Origin: Corynebacterium sp. HMSC074A01
GTDB lineage: Bacteria; Actinomycetota; Actinomycetes; Mycobacteriales; Mycobacteriaceae
Length of the DNA: 64,000 bases
NCBI RefSeq assembly: GCF_001831515.1
Contig: NZ_KV825615.1
Location: forward strand, 141,014-205,013
Direction: 5' to 3'
Part shown: positions 54,732 to 63,813 of the stretch, piece after piece
Layout of the letters: every line of letters begins with the position of its first letter
Position numbering within the stretch: the first letter of the stretch is position 1
The notes under the pieces: generated by a model
The model's database searches: none
What the model saw: only the letters and a program-made list of their open reading frames with translations
Told to the model about the DNA's origin: nothing
Translations under genes and position numbers: made by a program

Positions 54732-55514
54732 TTAGTCCTTGTAGACGGTGTTGGTCTTGTTCAACCAGGCGTAGACCGCGCCGATGCCCAGGCCGCCGCC
54801 GACGAAGTTGCCGACCCACACGATGATCCAGTTCAGGGCGACTGCGCCGAAGGTGAAGCTCTCTGCCTGCGGGTCAGCGAACAGCTCCATCCCCATCAGG
54901 CAGAAGTTCGCGATGACGTGCTCGAGCCCGAGGCCGACGAAGATGGCGATCATCGGCAGGATCACGATGAACTTGGAGATGACCTCCTTGGACAGCAGCG
55001 CACCCACGATAGCCATGTTGACCACGAAGTTCGCCAGGACCGCCTCGATGAACGTGCCCCACGGACCCTTGTTCAACTTGCCCTCCACGAGGGTGGAGAT
55101 CAGGTGTGTGTCATCCAGCGAACCGAACTTGGCCGACTGGCTTAAGATCCAGGCGATCAGCAGCGCGCCCACCAGGTTGCCCACGGTCGCGACAACGACG
55201 ATCCAAATGCCTTTCCCCCAGGAGAACTGTCGCACGGTGGCGGCCCAGGAGGAAAACATCATGTCGCCGGTGGCCAGCTCGGCCGCGAGCACGACGATGG
55301 CGAACAGGCCGAGGCCGAAGAGCATGGCGAAGACCACTGCGCCGGAGCCGGGGAAGAGCTGCTCGGTCATGTTGCCCACCACGGCAGCGAAAGCGGTGCC
55401 CACCATGAGGTAGATACCGCCGAGGATCGAGCGCACGAAGAAGCGGGCGGGCTCGTTGTCCAGCAATTCCTCCTTCTTGCCTGCACCGGCTTGAATTGTG
55501 TCGTTGAGCGCCAT
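54732..55514 (-). CDS. formate/nitrite transporter (FNT family), paralogue 1
   Basis: The 260-aa inner-membrane channel has six segments and the FNT features LAAELATGDMMF and FVVNMAIVGALLSKE, together with the repeated half-helices of the fold. Its nearness to fdhD suggests formate, but nitrite or another small anion is possible. It shares the family with the gene at 62203-63000. Confidence 0.9.
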   Translation of the reverse strand: MALNDTIQAGAGKKEELLDNEPARFFVRSILGGIYLMVGTAFAAVVGNMTEQLFPGSGAVVFAMLFGLGLFAIVVLAAELATGDMMFSSWAATVRQFSWGKGIWIVVVATVGNLVGALLIAWILSQSAKFGSLDDTHLISTLVEGKLNKGPWGTFIEAVLANFVVNMAIVGALLSKEVISKFIVILPMIAIFVGLGLEHVIANFCLMGMELFADPQAESFTFGAVALNWIIVWVGNFVGGGLGIGAVYAWLNKTNTVYKD

Positions 55515-55680
55515 CGCTCCTCCTTAGCTCGCGTACGCCCCAGTTTGCGTACATATGCGTGTAATACAGTGCATGATGCTAACGCATCGGCCGCCGATCC
55601 TTCGCCCGCAGCAGGGGTATCCGCGGGGGTGATCCCACCAGCGTGACCGCGCGGGTCCGTGCCCGCGCCCCTGTGCCAGA

Positions 55681-57567
55681 ATGGTGGGCGTGAGCACTCC
55701 CCAATCCCCCGCCGAGCTGATCGCCGCAGTGCGCGAGCTGCGCGAGGCACTCGCCGGCACCGCGCTGCCGAGCGATCCGGCCGCGGCTGCCGACGCCCGC
55801 GCCGTGGTCAACCAACTCGACGATTACATCCTGCCGCGTCTGAGCAACCTCGACGCCCCGCTGCTCGCCGTCATCGGCGGATCTACCGGCTCCGGCAAGT
55901 CCACGCTGGTCAACGCGGTACTGCGCGAGCGCGTCTCCAACCCGGGGGTGATCCGCCCCACCACTCGCCAGCCGGTGCTGGTGGCCAACCCCGCCAACGC
56001 GGACTGGTTCAACTCGCCCGAGGTCCTGCCAGGTCTTGCCCGCTCCCACGGCGCGGGCGACGAGCAGTCCACCACGCTGCGGGTGGTGGAAACAGCCACC
56101 ATCCCCGCAGGGCTCGCGCTTGTCGACGCCCCCGATTTCGACTCCATCGACGACCACAATAGGGCCCTGGCCTCTCAGCTTCTCGCCGCCGCCGACCTGT
56201 GGATCTTCGTCACCACGCCAGCACGCTACGCGGATCAGCTGGTGTGGAACTTCCTCCACGACGCCGCCGGTCGCGGCATCGAGGTCGTCGTCGTGCTCAA
56301 CCGTCTCGACGAGGCCTCCGCCGAAACCGTGCCGTCCGACCTGCGCCGCATGATGGACGAGGCGGGCCTGAGTGGTGCGACCGTCTTCGAGGTCCCCTTC
56401 GTCACCGACCTCGGCGGGCAGGCAGGCGGGGAGTTTCTGCCGGATGAGCTGGTTGCGCAGCTGCGCGACTACCTCAACCGGCTTGCCGGGGATACCGCAG
56501 CGCGCCGCGAGGTGGCGGGCAAGACGGTGGCAGGTGCGCTGGGCGGGGTGCTGGTGCGCGTCGAGAAGCTTGGGGCACGCCGCGAGCAGCAGGAGGCCTT
56601 CGCTGCGCAGATCGACACCGCGATCGACGCGCACTACCGCAGCGCCTGCGACCACGTCATCGACGCCACCAGCGACGGCAAGCTTCTGCGCACCGAGGTC
56701 CTCGACCGCTGGCAGGACGTGGTGGGCACCTCGGACGCCTTCCGCGGGGTGGAGCGCTGGTTTAGCCAGGCCGTGGACAAGGTGGGCAGTTTCTTTACGG
56801 GCCAGCCCGCGCCGCTGCGCGAGGTGGAAACCGAGATCGAGTCGGGCCTGCACGCCGTAATCGTCGACGCCGCCGAAACCGCCGCCGCGAAATCCTGGTC
56901 GCACGTGGGTGCCGTCGCCCCCGAGCTGCGTGCGCAGGCCGCGCCCGAGCTGGCCCGGGCGAGCGAGACGATCTCCGAGGACGCCGCAGCACTTGTGCGC
57001 CAGTGGCAACAGGCACTGCTGACACGCATCCAGGAGACCGCAGGCCAGAAGCGGCAGCGCGCCCGCGTGATGTCTTTCGGCCTCAACGTGCTGACCGTCG
57101 CACTGATGCTCGTGGTCTTCGCCTCCACCGCCGGGCTGACCGGCGGCGAGATCGCCATCGCGGGCGGCTCCGCCGTCGTCGGCCAGAAACTCCTGGAGAC
57201 CATCTTCGGCGAGGACACCGTCCGCCGCATGGCTGCGGACGCCCGCGCCGATCTCAACGAGCGCCTCGAAGCGCTGCTTGGGAGCGAGCGCGAGCGCTAC
57301 CGCGAGATCACCGCGCCACTGCACGCTGGTACCGACGCCGCCGAGCTGCGCGCGCTTTCCGCCGAGGCTCGCACACAGGCCAGCGCGCGTTTCCCCGAAA
57401 CGATGCCAGCAGCAGCGGCCGTGCCCGCGGTTGCTTCCGCGCCCGCGCCCGCTGCAACGCCCGACGCCGAGGCCGACTCCAAGCTGCGCGGCCTACTCGA
57501 CCAGCTGCGTGGCACGTTTACCCGCCCGGCCCCGGAGGGAGACGCCAATGGCACTGCTGAGCGCTAA
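55681..57567 (+). CDS. dynamin-like membrane GTPase, first of a tandem pair
   Basis: The 628-aa protein has a GTPase domain with G1 GGSTGSGKST (about residue 67), Thr-containing G2 region IRPTTRQPV, G3 DAPDFDS and G4 LNRLDE. A long helical region follows, then a hydrophobic segment (about 463-500) and a Pro/Ala-rich tail. The layout resembles bacterial dynamin-like and YfjP-type GTPases. ATG 55681 lacks a ribosome site; GTG 55690 has CAGAAT 7 nt upstream and may be the true, leaderless start. The next gene overlaps it by 20 nt. Confidence 0.85.
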   Translation: MVGVSTPQSPAELIAAVRELREALAGTALPSDPAAAADARAVVNQLDDYILPRLSNLDAPLLAVIGGSTGSGKSTLVNAVLRERVSNPGVIRPTTRQPVLVANPANADWFNSPEVLPGLARSHGAGDEQSTTLRVVETATIPAGLALVDAPDFDSIDDHNRALASQLLAAADLWIFVTTPARYADQLVWNFLHDAAGRGIEVVVVLNRLDEASAETVPSDLRRMMDEAGLSGATVFEVPFVTDLGGQAGGEFLPDELVAQLRDYLNRLAGDTAARREVAGKTVAGALGGVLVRVEKLGARREQQEAFAAQIDTAIDAHYRSACDHVIDATSDGKLLRTEVLDRWQDVVGTSDAFRGVERWFSQAVDKVGSFFTGQPAPLREVETEIESGLHAVIVDAAETAAAKSWSHVGAVAPELRAQAAPELARASETISEDAAALVRQWQQALLTRIQETAGQKRQRARVMSFGLNVLTVALMLVVFASTAGLTGGEIAIAGGSAVVGQKLLETIFGEDTVRRMAADARADLNERLEALLGSERERYREITAPLHAGTDAAELRALSAEARTQASARFPETMPAAAAVPAVASAPAPAATPDAEADSKLRGLLDQLRGTFTRPAPEGDANGTAER

Positions 57568-59173
57568 GCCGACCCTTGGCGAGCGCCTCACCGCGCTCGA
57601 GGAGGCCGCAGAGATCGGCCGCGGCTACCTCTCCCCCGCCCAGCGCGAGCGGCTGGAAAAGGTCGCCCGCGCCGGTGCCGAGCGCCGCGCCTTGTCCGCC
57701 GAGCACACCGTCGTCGGTTTCTTCGGCGCGACCGGCTCCGGCAAGACCTCGTTGTTTAACGCCATCGTCGGCGAGGACCTTGGCAAGGCCGCCGCCCGCC
57801 GCCCCACAACGTCCTCCCCGCTCGCCGCGATTTGGCAGCCCGCCGGCTCCGAGGAGCTGCTCGACTGGCTCGGGGTCGAGGACCGCCGCGCCCGCCCGGG
57901 CGAGTTCGCCCCCGACGCTGGCCCGCTCATCCTGCTCGACCTGCCCGACTTCGACTCGGTCGAAGCTTCCAACCGCGCGATCGCCGAGCGCCTCGCCGGC
58001 CAGGTCGACGTGCTCGTCTGGGTCTCCGACCCCGAAAAGTACGCCGACAGCGTCATCCACGAGCAGTTCATCCGCCCGCACGCAGGCCACGCCGCGGTCA
58101 CGCTCGCCGTACTGAACAAGTCCGACTTGCTGGCCCCCAGCGACGTCGACACCGTCAGCGCGTCCTTCAAGGGGCTTTTGCTTGACGACGGCCTGTCCAA
58201 CGCCCACGTCGTCCCCACCTCCACCCGCACGGGCGCCGGGATTGATGACCTGCGCGCCGCCATCACCCGCGTCGCCCGCGCCCGCACCGCGCAGTCCGCC
58301 CGCATCGAGGCCGACATCCAGTCCGCGACCGCAGACTTACTCCCTCCAGCCACCGGCAAGCAGCTGGCCAAGCAGGAGAAGAAGACGCGCCCGGACAAGC
58401 AGGCCAAACGCGATATGGACGCCACCCTCGCCGAGGCCGCGGGTGCCGACCGTCTGGCCAACAACGCCGCCGCCGCGTACCGCAAGCGCCTGCGCGAGCG
58501 CACCGGCTGGCTGCTGACCTCCTGGATCACCCGCTTCCGGCCGGATCCGCTCAAGCGCATGGGCGTGCGCGAGCAGTCCGACGAGGTGGGCGTACACCGC
58601 TCCTCCATGCCGGAACTCGACGCTGCATCCAAGGCCGTAGCCAACCGGGGCGTGCGCGACTACGCGGAAGCCATCGCGGCCGGGCTTCCCGAGCAGTGGG
58701 CCGCAGCCGTGACCGACCGCGCGAGCCAGGCTTCCGAGCAGGTACCCGAGGCACTTGACCGGGCGGTCGCGCGCACCCGCGTCCCGGCCCAGCCGTCGAA
58801 GGCCTGGTCGCTGCTGACCATCGTGCAGTGGCTCGCCCTGGTCGCCGCGCTCATCGGCGTGCTGTGGTACCTGCTCGTGGCGTTCGTACCCGGCATCCTC
58901 ACTCCCCTGCTCGGCACCGACCTGGTCCCGGACGTCGAAGGCTGGCCCATCCCCACCCTGCTGATCATGGCCGGGCTCCTCACCGGACTGATTATCGGCC
59001 TGATCAGCGCCGTCTTCGGCGGGATGCTCGGGTCCGGAGTGCGCAGGCGCACGAAGACGGCGCTACGCCGGGAGATTGCCATCGTTTCCGAGGAAACTGT
59101 GGTGGCCCCGCTCAGCGAGATCCGCGAGGACTATGCCCGTTTTGCGCAGCGCCTCGCCTTCGCGCGCGGGTAG
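57548..59173 (+). CDS. dynamin-like membrane GTPase, second of a tandem pair
   Basis: The 541-aa protein has G1 GATGSGKTSL (about residue 61), G3 DLPDFDS, G4 LNKSDL and a Ser/Thr in the G5 position (PTSTRTG). Helical middle, then two membrane segments near the C-terminus (about 425-450 and 478-500), and a short cytoplasmic tail. A GGAGGGA site supports ATG 57548, inside the end of the first GTPase gene, so both are coupled. Pairs of this kind (as DynA/DynB or IniA/IniC) act as heteromers in membrane remodelling; that role here is inference. Confidence 0.87.
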   Translation: MALLSAKPTLGERLTALEEAAEIGRGYLSPAQRERLEKVARAGAERRALSAEHTVVGFFGATGSGKTSLFNAIVGEDLGKAAARRPTTSSPLAAIWQPAGSEELLDWLGVEDRRARPGEFAPDAGPLILLDLPDFDSVEASNRAIAERLAGQVDVLVWVSDPEKYADSVIHEQFIRPHAGHAAVTLAVLNKSDLLAPSDVDTVSASFKGLLLDDGLSNAHVVPTSTRTGAGIDDLRAAITRVARARTAQSARIEADIQSATADLLPPATGKQLAKQEKKTRPDKQAKRDMDATLAEAAGADRLANNAAAAYRKRLRERTGWLLTSWITRFRPDPLKRMGVREQSDEVGVHRSSMPELDAASKAVANRGVRDYAEAIAAGLPEQWAAAVTDRASQASEQVPEALDRAVARTRVPAQPSKAWSLLTIVQWLALVAALIGVLWYLLVAFVPGILTPLLGTDLVPDVEGWPIPTLLIMAGLLTGLIIGLISAVFGGMLGSGVRRRTKTALRREIAIVSEETVVAPLSEIREDYARFAQRLAFARG

Positions 59174-59380
59174 CGTGAAATTTTCCGCAGCGCGATCTTG
59201 CCGGTTCCTGCTGACCTGGGAAAATTGAATATAGCTAGTCTAACTATGCGAAATCTTTCACAGCCTGCGCCGATACCTTCCACTATCCGCACGGTGGGCG
59301 CAAAATATCTCTCGTATGCCAGACACCCAGTGGTAGGGTGGGCCGCACTTGGCAAGAAACCGAGGAGACCAACGGCAGAA

Positions 59381-60577
59381 ATGTTTTACGACGAAGCAAT
59401 CCAAAAGGCCGGTTCCGCCACCACGAAAGCCCTCGGTGCCCTCCAGACCGCGAAGGTGTTGCTCCACGGTTTCGCCCGCCCTTGCACGGCAAGGTGGCCG
59501 GAGGTCACCGCCATTATCAACAGCATCGAGTTCGATGAAGCGACAAAGGATTTCTCGCTTTCCGAAGCAGCCCAGGAGCGCATGGACGATTGCTATGAAC
59601 AGCTCGACAAGGCGGCAGATGATGCATGGCCCGAAGACCCAGACCCGTCTGATCTCATAGCCACAAATGCGTTGGATGCCGTCGCAAATCTCGCTTCAAA
59701 CACGGTGAAGTATTGGGAGCAGTTAGGGGTGGCATTGTCGCCCGATAAAGACGACCACCTCCACTTCCTTCGCCTGCTTGCCGCCGCACGCAGCCGGGTC
59801 ACCGGGGAAACGCTCCACTTCGCTGAGATCGACAACGTGGGCAACGTGTTTGTCTTCGAGGAGTTCCTTCCCCCGGCACTGGCGGAGGCGGCTGGGGGCG
59901 GGAGCGCGACGTCGACAAGCACGCGCTTGGCCGACGTAATGATCAAGCGCGCAGACATAGAAGCAACCACCATCGCTGTCGCCGCTGAACCGGGAATGGT
60001 CTCCATCGTCGGAGACGTCAACACGGCGCGGGCCATCTACGACGCAAACTTGGAAGCCGAGGCAGCAGCACGCGCCAAACCCCCTGTTCAACCAGCCGAA
60101 GAGCGGGCGAACTACGAGCCACTCGTCGACTTCACCACCGACGCCCCGTTGAGTTTCAGGGACGTATTACACGCGATGGGAAATCCTGAGCCGAAGCCCA
60201 TCATCGACCGTATGAATTGGAACACATTCCTCGGAAACGGATACCGGGCGAGCGTAACCGTCGGCGGGCACAAGTTTGCCGCCCAAGCAACCGAAAAGGA
60301 CGGTGTGGTGGCTGAGTTGGAGATCAGCCCGGAAAACAACGCTAGTTTCCTCGGAATCCCGTTCCACATCCCCACGTCGAGGTTTACCGAAAAACTCGAC
60401 GCCCTCGGCATACCGTGGGCCGACGATGGGCGATCAGGAATTGTCCTTTACGAGCACTGGGTAACGCTCTACAACGACGAGGGCCGGATCGAAGCCGTAT
60501 TGTGGTACAACCCTGCAACGCTCACCGATATTGAACTGCTCGATATCGCGTTTCCGCCCGACTCGCAGAAAAGTTAA
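59381..60577 (+). CDS. orphan hypothetical protein
   Basis: The 398-aa soluble protein is not recognised. The N-terminal third is helical, the middle is Ala/Thr/Ser-rich (about 165-190), and the C-terminal about 130 residues form a likely alpha/beta domain (GNGYRASVTVGGHKFAAQAT ... EHWVTLYNDEGRIEAVLWY). GAGGAG lies about 13 nt before ATG 59381, a long spacing. The open frame reaches 59198 and upstream starts cannot be excluded. It has more A+T than its neighbours and sits directly behind the GTPase pair, which suggests recent acquisition. Confidence 0.75.
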   Translation: MFYDEAIQKAGSATTKALGALQTAKVLLHGFARPCTARWPEVTAIINSIEFDEATKDFSLSEAAQERMDDCYEQLDKAADDAWPEDPDPSDLIATNALDAVANLASNTVKYWEQLGVALSPDKDDHLHFLRLLAAARSRVTGETLHFAEIDNVGNVFVFEEFLPPALAEAAGGGSATSTSTRLADVMIKRADIEATTIAVAAEPGMVSIVGDVNTARAIYDANLEAEAAARAKPPVQPAEERANYEPLVDFTTDAPLSFRDVLHAMGNPEPKPIIDRMNWNTFLGNGYRASVTVGGHKFAAQATEKDGVVAELEISPENNASFLGIPFHIPTSRFTEKLDALGIPWADDGRSGIVLYEHWVTLYNDEGRIEAVLWYNPATLTDIELLDIAFPPDSQKS

Positions 60578-60597
60578 GTAAGCCGCATACACGAAAA

Positions 60598-60630
60598 ATG
60601 CCCCCGGTTCTTCTAGTGAACCGGGGGCAT
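60598..60630. terminator. bidirectional terminator, mainly for rplN-rplX-rplE
   Basis: A perfect 13-bp stem (598-610 with 618-630) and a 7-nt loop, with TTTTTCG on the minus strand. It lies between the convergent orphan gene and rplE. Confidence 0.9.
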
Positions 60631-60653
60631 CTGTGGAGCGCTCAAGCGAAGGC

Positions 60654-61232
60654 TTAAGCCTGCTTCATCTTGCCGTCCTTGTCCGCGAACGGGAAGCCGA
60701 GGTGGGTCAGCAGTGCGCGACCCTCTTCGTCGTTCGTGGCGGTGGTGACGACGGTGATGTCCATACCGCGCGGGCGGTCGATCTTGTCAATGTCGATCTC
60801 GTAGAACATCGTCTGCTCAGACAGGCCGAAGGTGTAGTTGCCCGCACCGTCGAACTGCTTGTCGTTCAGGCCGCGGAAGTCGCGAATACGCGGGAGTGCA
60901 ACCGTCAGGAGACGATCCAGGAACTCCCACATGCGGTCGCCACGCAGGGTGACCTTCGCGCCGATCGGCATGCCTTCACGGAGCTTGAAGTTTGCGATGG
61001 ACTTCTTCGCGCGACGCAGCTGCGGCTTCTGGCCGGTGATCGCGGTGAGGTCCTCGAGTGCGCCGTTGATGACCTTGGAGTCACGCGCAGCGTCGCCAAC
61101 ACCCATGTTGACAACAATCTTGGTCAGACCCGGGATCTGCATGACGTTGTCGTAGCTGTACTTGTCGTTCAGCTTGGTGCGGATCTCGTCCTGGTAGCGG
61201 GTCTTCAGACGCGGAGTGTAGTTCTCGCTCAT
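60654..61232 (-). CDS. rplE: 50S ribosomal protein L5
   Basis: The 192-aa 5S rRNA-contacting protein has [39 protein letters not shown] and [23 protein letters not shown] 61232 ([10 protein letters not shown]) is the family start; the frame runs 19 codons further into rplX. Last gene of rplN-rplX-rplE, ended by a strong terminator, so rpsH is not co-transcribed with it. Confidence 0.97.
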   Translation of the reverse strand: MSENYTPRLKTRYQDEIRTKLNDKYSYDNVMQIPGLTKIVVNMGVGDAARDSKVINGALEDLTAITGQKPQLRRAKKSIANFKLREGMPIGAKVTLRGDRMWEFLDRLLTVALPRIRDFRGLNDKQFDGAGNYTFGLSEQTMFYEIDIDKIDRPRGMDITVVTTATNDEEGRALLTHLGFPFADKDGKMKQA

Positions 61233-61233
61233 G

Positions 61234-61548
61234 CTAGATGTCCTTCCCGTTCGACTTGGCAACGCGGACCTTCTTGCCGTCCTCGTCAAAGCGGTAGCCG
61301 ACGCGAGTCGGGTTGCCGTCGGAGTCCAGGAGCATCACGTTGGACACGTGGATTGCTGCTTCCTGGGTGACGATGCCGCCGGACTCTGCGCCGCGCTCGT
61401 TGTAGGAGTTTGCGACGTGCTTCTTCACACGGTTGACGCCCTCGACGAGGACCTTGTCACGCTTCGGGTAGGCCTCGATGACCTTGCCCTGTGCGCCCTT
61501 GTCCTTACCGGCGATGACCTGGACCATGTCGCCCTTCTTGATCTTCAT
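61234..61548 (-). CDS. rplX: 50S ribosomal protein L24
   Basis: The 104-aa product opens with the KOW motif ([20 protein letters not shown]) followed by [11 protein letters not shown] and [10 protein letters not shown]. One nucleotide separates its stop from the rplE start. Confidence 0.97.
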   Translation of the reverse strand: MKIKKGDMVQVIAGKDKGAQGKVIEAYPKRDKVLVEGVNRVKKHVANSYNERGAESGGIVTQEAAIHVSNVMLLDSDGNPTRVGYRFDEDGKKVRVAKSNGKDI

Positions 61549-61551
61549 TAG

Positions 61552-61920
61552 TTAGATCACCTCCGGTGCGAGAGAAACAATCTTCATGAACTTCTTGTCG
61601 CGCAGCTCGCGGGCAACGGGGCCGAAGATGCGGGTGCCGCGGGGCTCGGTGTCGTTCTTGATCAGAACGGCAGCGTTCTCGCCGAAGGAGATGTAGGAGC
61701 CGTCCGGACGACGGGTTTCCTTGGTTGCGCGGACGATAACCGCCTTGACAACCTCGCCCTCCTTGACGTTGCCGCCCGGGGCAGCTTCCTTCACGGTGGC
61801 GACGATCGTGTCGCCGATGCCGGCGAAGCGTCGAACAGAGCCGCCGAGGACGCGGATGCACAGAATTTCGCGTGCGCCCGTGTTGTCGGCGACCTTCAGA
61901 CGCGATTCCTTCTGAATCAC
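61552..61920 (-). CDS. rplN: 50S ribosomal protein L14
   Basis: The 122-aa product is full length ([60 protein letters not shown]). First gene of the rplN-rplX-rplE unit; the 282-nt gap to the divergent gene at 62203 must hold its promoter. Confidence 0.97.
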   Translation of the reverse strand: MIQKESRLKVADNTGAREILCIRVLGGSVRRFAGIGDTIVATVKEAAPGGNVKEGEVVKAVIVRATKETRRPDGSYISFGENAAVLIKNDTEPRGTRIFGPVARELRDKKFMKIVSLAPEVI

Positions 61921-62165
61921 AGTTGGTCTCCTGACCTGGATCGATGTGCGTCAGATTTCCGTCCTGTACGCACGTGGTCATGTGCTCATTGTGCCTTCGC
62001 TTATCGACGAACCACGTAAACGGTCGAAGGGTCTCGGACTTCCAACTCGGAAACGCGCTGCAAGCCCGACCAGCGAGAGACAACTGCAGTATTAAAGCAT
62101 GTGTGGTGGGGAAACACCAAATCCCATCCGCCCCACAGCCGGTGGCGGACATCACCCGTTTTCAA

Positions 62166-62195
62166 TTGGTAACCCCAATCAAAACCACGTATGGT
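62166..62195 (+). promoter_or_regulatory. promoter of the second formate/nitrite transporter gene
   Basis: TTGGTA (166-171), 18-nt spacer, TATGGT (190-195), then 7 nt and ATG 62203 with no ribosome site: a leaderless arrangement. Confidence 0.65.
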
Positions 62196-62202
62196 GTTAC
62201 CT

Positions 62203-63000
62203 ATGAACTTTGACAGCACGTTGGCCGAATCAATCGGCTTCAAGGCGTACCTCTTCAACAACGAACTCCCCAAGTTCGCCGTACGCTCCATGCTCGCCGG
62301 GCTGTTCCTCACAATCATTACCGCGTTCGCCGCCGTGGCGGCCACAGCGGTCGAGGCTGAGGCACCTGGCTTCGGCAAATTTGTCTTCGCCGCCATCTTC
62401 GCTACGGCACTGTACGTCATGGTCGTCCTCGGTGCCGAACTAGCCACCGGCAACATGATGTTTGCCACTTACGGCTCAACCACCAAACGGCTGGGTTGGT
62501 TCAACGGCTTCGTTCTCGTTGTCGTGTGCACCCTGTTCAACCTGCTCGGCGTCCTGCTCACCGCGTACTTCATCACCAAATCCACCGCGTTTGAGGCGGT
62601 GGACCCGGAGAACTTTCTCGCCGGGCTCACCAACGTCAAGCTAGCCAAGGATCCCTGGCACCTCTTCTTGGAGGGCATCTTCGCCAACATCGTGGTGAAC
62701 ATCGGCATCCTCATGGCGGTACAGGCTGGCAAGGACTACACCGCCAAGCTCATCGCCATCGTTCTGGTAATCCCAGCTTTCGCTGCGATGGGTTACGAGC
62801 ACTCGATCGCGTCCTTCGTCATCTTCTCCCTGTCCGGTTATGGCATCGGACCGGAGCACTTCGAAGGCTTCACCCTGGTCAACGGCCTGTCCAACTGGCT
62901 GTTCGTGTGGCTGGGCAACTACGTCGGCGGTGGCCTACTCATGGGCGGCGTCTACGCCTGGCTGAACAAGGGTGCCGCGCCTAAAGTCCGTTCGAACTAA
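62203..63000 (+). CDS. formate/nitrite transporter (FNT family), paralogue 2
   Basis: The 265-aa six-helix channel has LGAELATGNMMFATYG, FANIVVNIGILMAVQAGKD and the closing NYVGGGLLMGGVYAWLNKG, close to paralogue 1 (54732-55514). Start ATG 62203 is fixed by the leaderless promoter; ATG 62191 lies inside the -10. Substrate uncertain among formate, nitrite or hydrosulfide; the TauE/SafE neighbour may favour a sulfur anion. Confidence 0.9.
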   Translation: MNFDSTLAESIGFKAYLFNNELPKFAVRSMLAGLFLTIITAFAAVAATAVEAEAPGFGKFVFAAIFATALYVMVVLGAELATGNMMFATYGSTTKRLGWFNGFVLVVVCTLFNLLGVLLTAYFITKSTAFEAVDPENFLAGLTNVKLAKDPWHLFLEGIFANIVVNIGILMAVQAGKDYTAKLIAIVLVIPAFAAMGYEHSIASFVIFSLSGYGIGPEHFEGFTLVNGLSNWLFVWLGNYVGGGLLMGGVYAWLNKGAAPKVRSN

Positions 63001-63012
63001 CCTCAAAGCGCC

Positions 63013-63807
63013 TTAGACAAACTGCCGCACCAGCGCGACCAACGCAACAACGACGATAATGCCGCGCAGCACGGAGTTTGGAAGGCGCTTTGCTATCTGC
63101 GAGCCGCCAATCCCGCCGATCAGCCCGCCCACGGCCACAATCGCCACCCCGGCCCACACGATCTCCGCACCATAGAAGGCCCAGGCCACGAGGTAGACCA
63201 CGGCCGCGGTGACGTTGACAAAGAGCGAGAGGAAGTTCTTCACGGGGTTGACGTCTTTCAGCGAGCGCCCCGTGGCCACCGACATGATCGCCATGTACAA
63301 GATGCCCTGGGCGGCGGTGAAATAGCCGCCGTAGATGGCGGCCGCCCCCATCGGCGCGATCAGCTGCGGGCGCTTCCACGCCTCACCGACCGGCTCCCCC
63401 GCCGCAGCCGCCCCCACGGTGGTGCGCCGCGACAGCCACGCGGTCAGCTTCGGTTGGAAGACCACCATCAGAAGCGCCACCACGATCAGCACCGGCACGA
63501 CGAAATCGAGCGTGCTGGACGGAGAAGCCAGCAGCAACAGCGAGCCCGTCGCCGAGGCCACGATGGTCACCACCACCATCGGCCCGAGGTAGGGCAGCTC
63601 CCGCGCAATCTCTTTGCGGTAGCCCAGCACCGAGCCGACGGAGGCGAACACCATACCGGTCGTGTTCGTACGCACCGCCACTCCGGGCGGCAGCCCCACC
63701 GCCATGAGCACCGGCAGGGTGAGCAAAGAACCGGAGCCCACCGCTGAGTTGATCGCCCCCGCCATAATGGCCATCACAAACAGCAGCAGCGCGCTGACCG
63801 GTTCCAT
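63013..63807 (-). CDS. TauE/SafE-family anion exporter (TSUP)
   Basis: The 264-aa protein has about eight membrane segments in two repeats, with the TSUP signatures MAGAINSAVGSGSLLTLPVL and GAAAIYGGYFTAAQGILYM. The family moves sulfite, organosulfonates or related anions outward. It starts at ATG 63807, 6 nt after the upstream partial gene, and is convergent with the FNT gene (12 nt gap). Confidence 0.92.
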   Translation of the reverse strand: MEPVSALLLFVMAIMAGAINSAVGSGSLLTLPVLMAVGLPPGVAVRTNTTGMVFASVGSVLGYRKEIARELPYLGPMVVVTIVASATGSLLLLASPSSTLDFVVPVLIVVALLMVVFQPKLTAWLSRRTTVGAAAAGEPVGEAWKRPQLIAPMGAAAIYGGYFTAAQGILYMAIMSVATGRSLKDVNPVKNFLSLFVNVTAAVVYLVAWAFYGAEIVWAGVAIVAVGGLIGGIGGSQIAKRLPNSVLRGIIVVVALVALVRQFV

Positions 63808-63813
63808 CTGTTC

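Noticed and set aside
51000..60600. Formate dehydrogenase (fdhF) expected near fdhD
   Set aside because: No molybdopterin oxidoreductase domain or selenocysteine-type context was found between rpsH and rplE.
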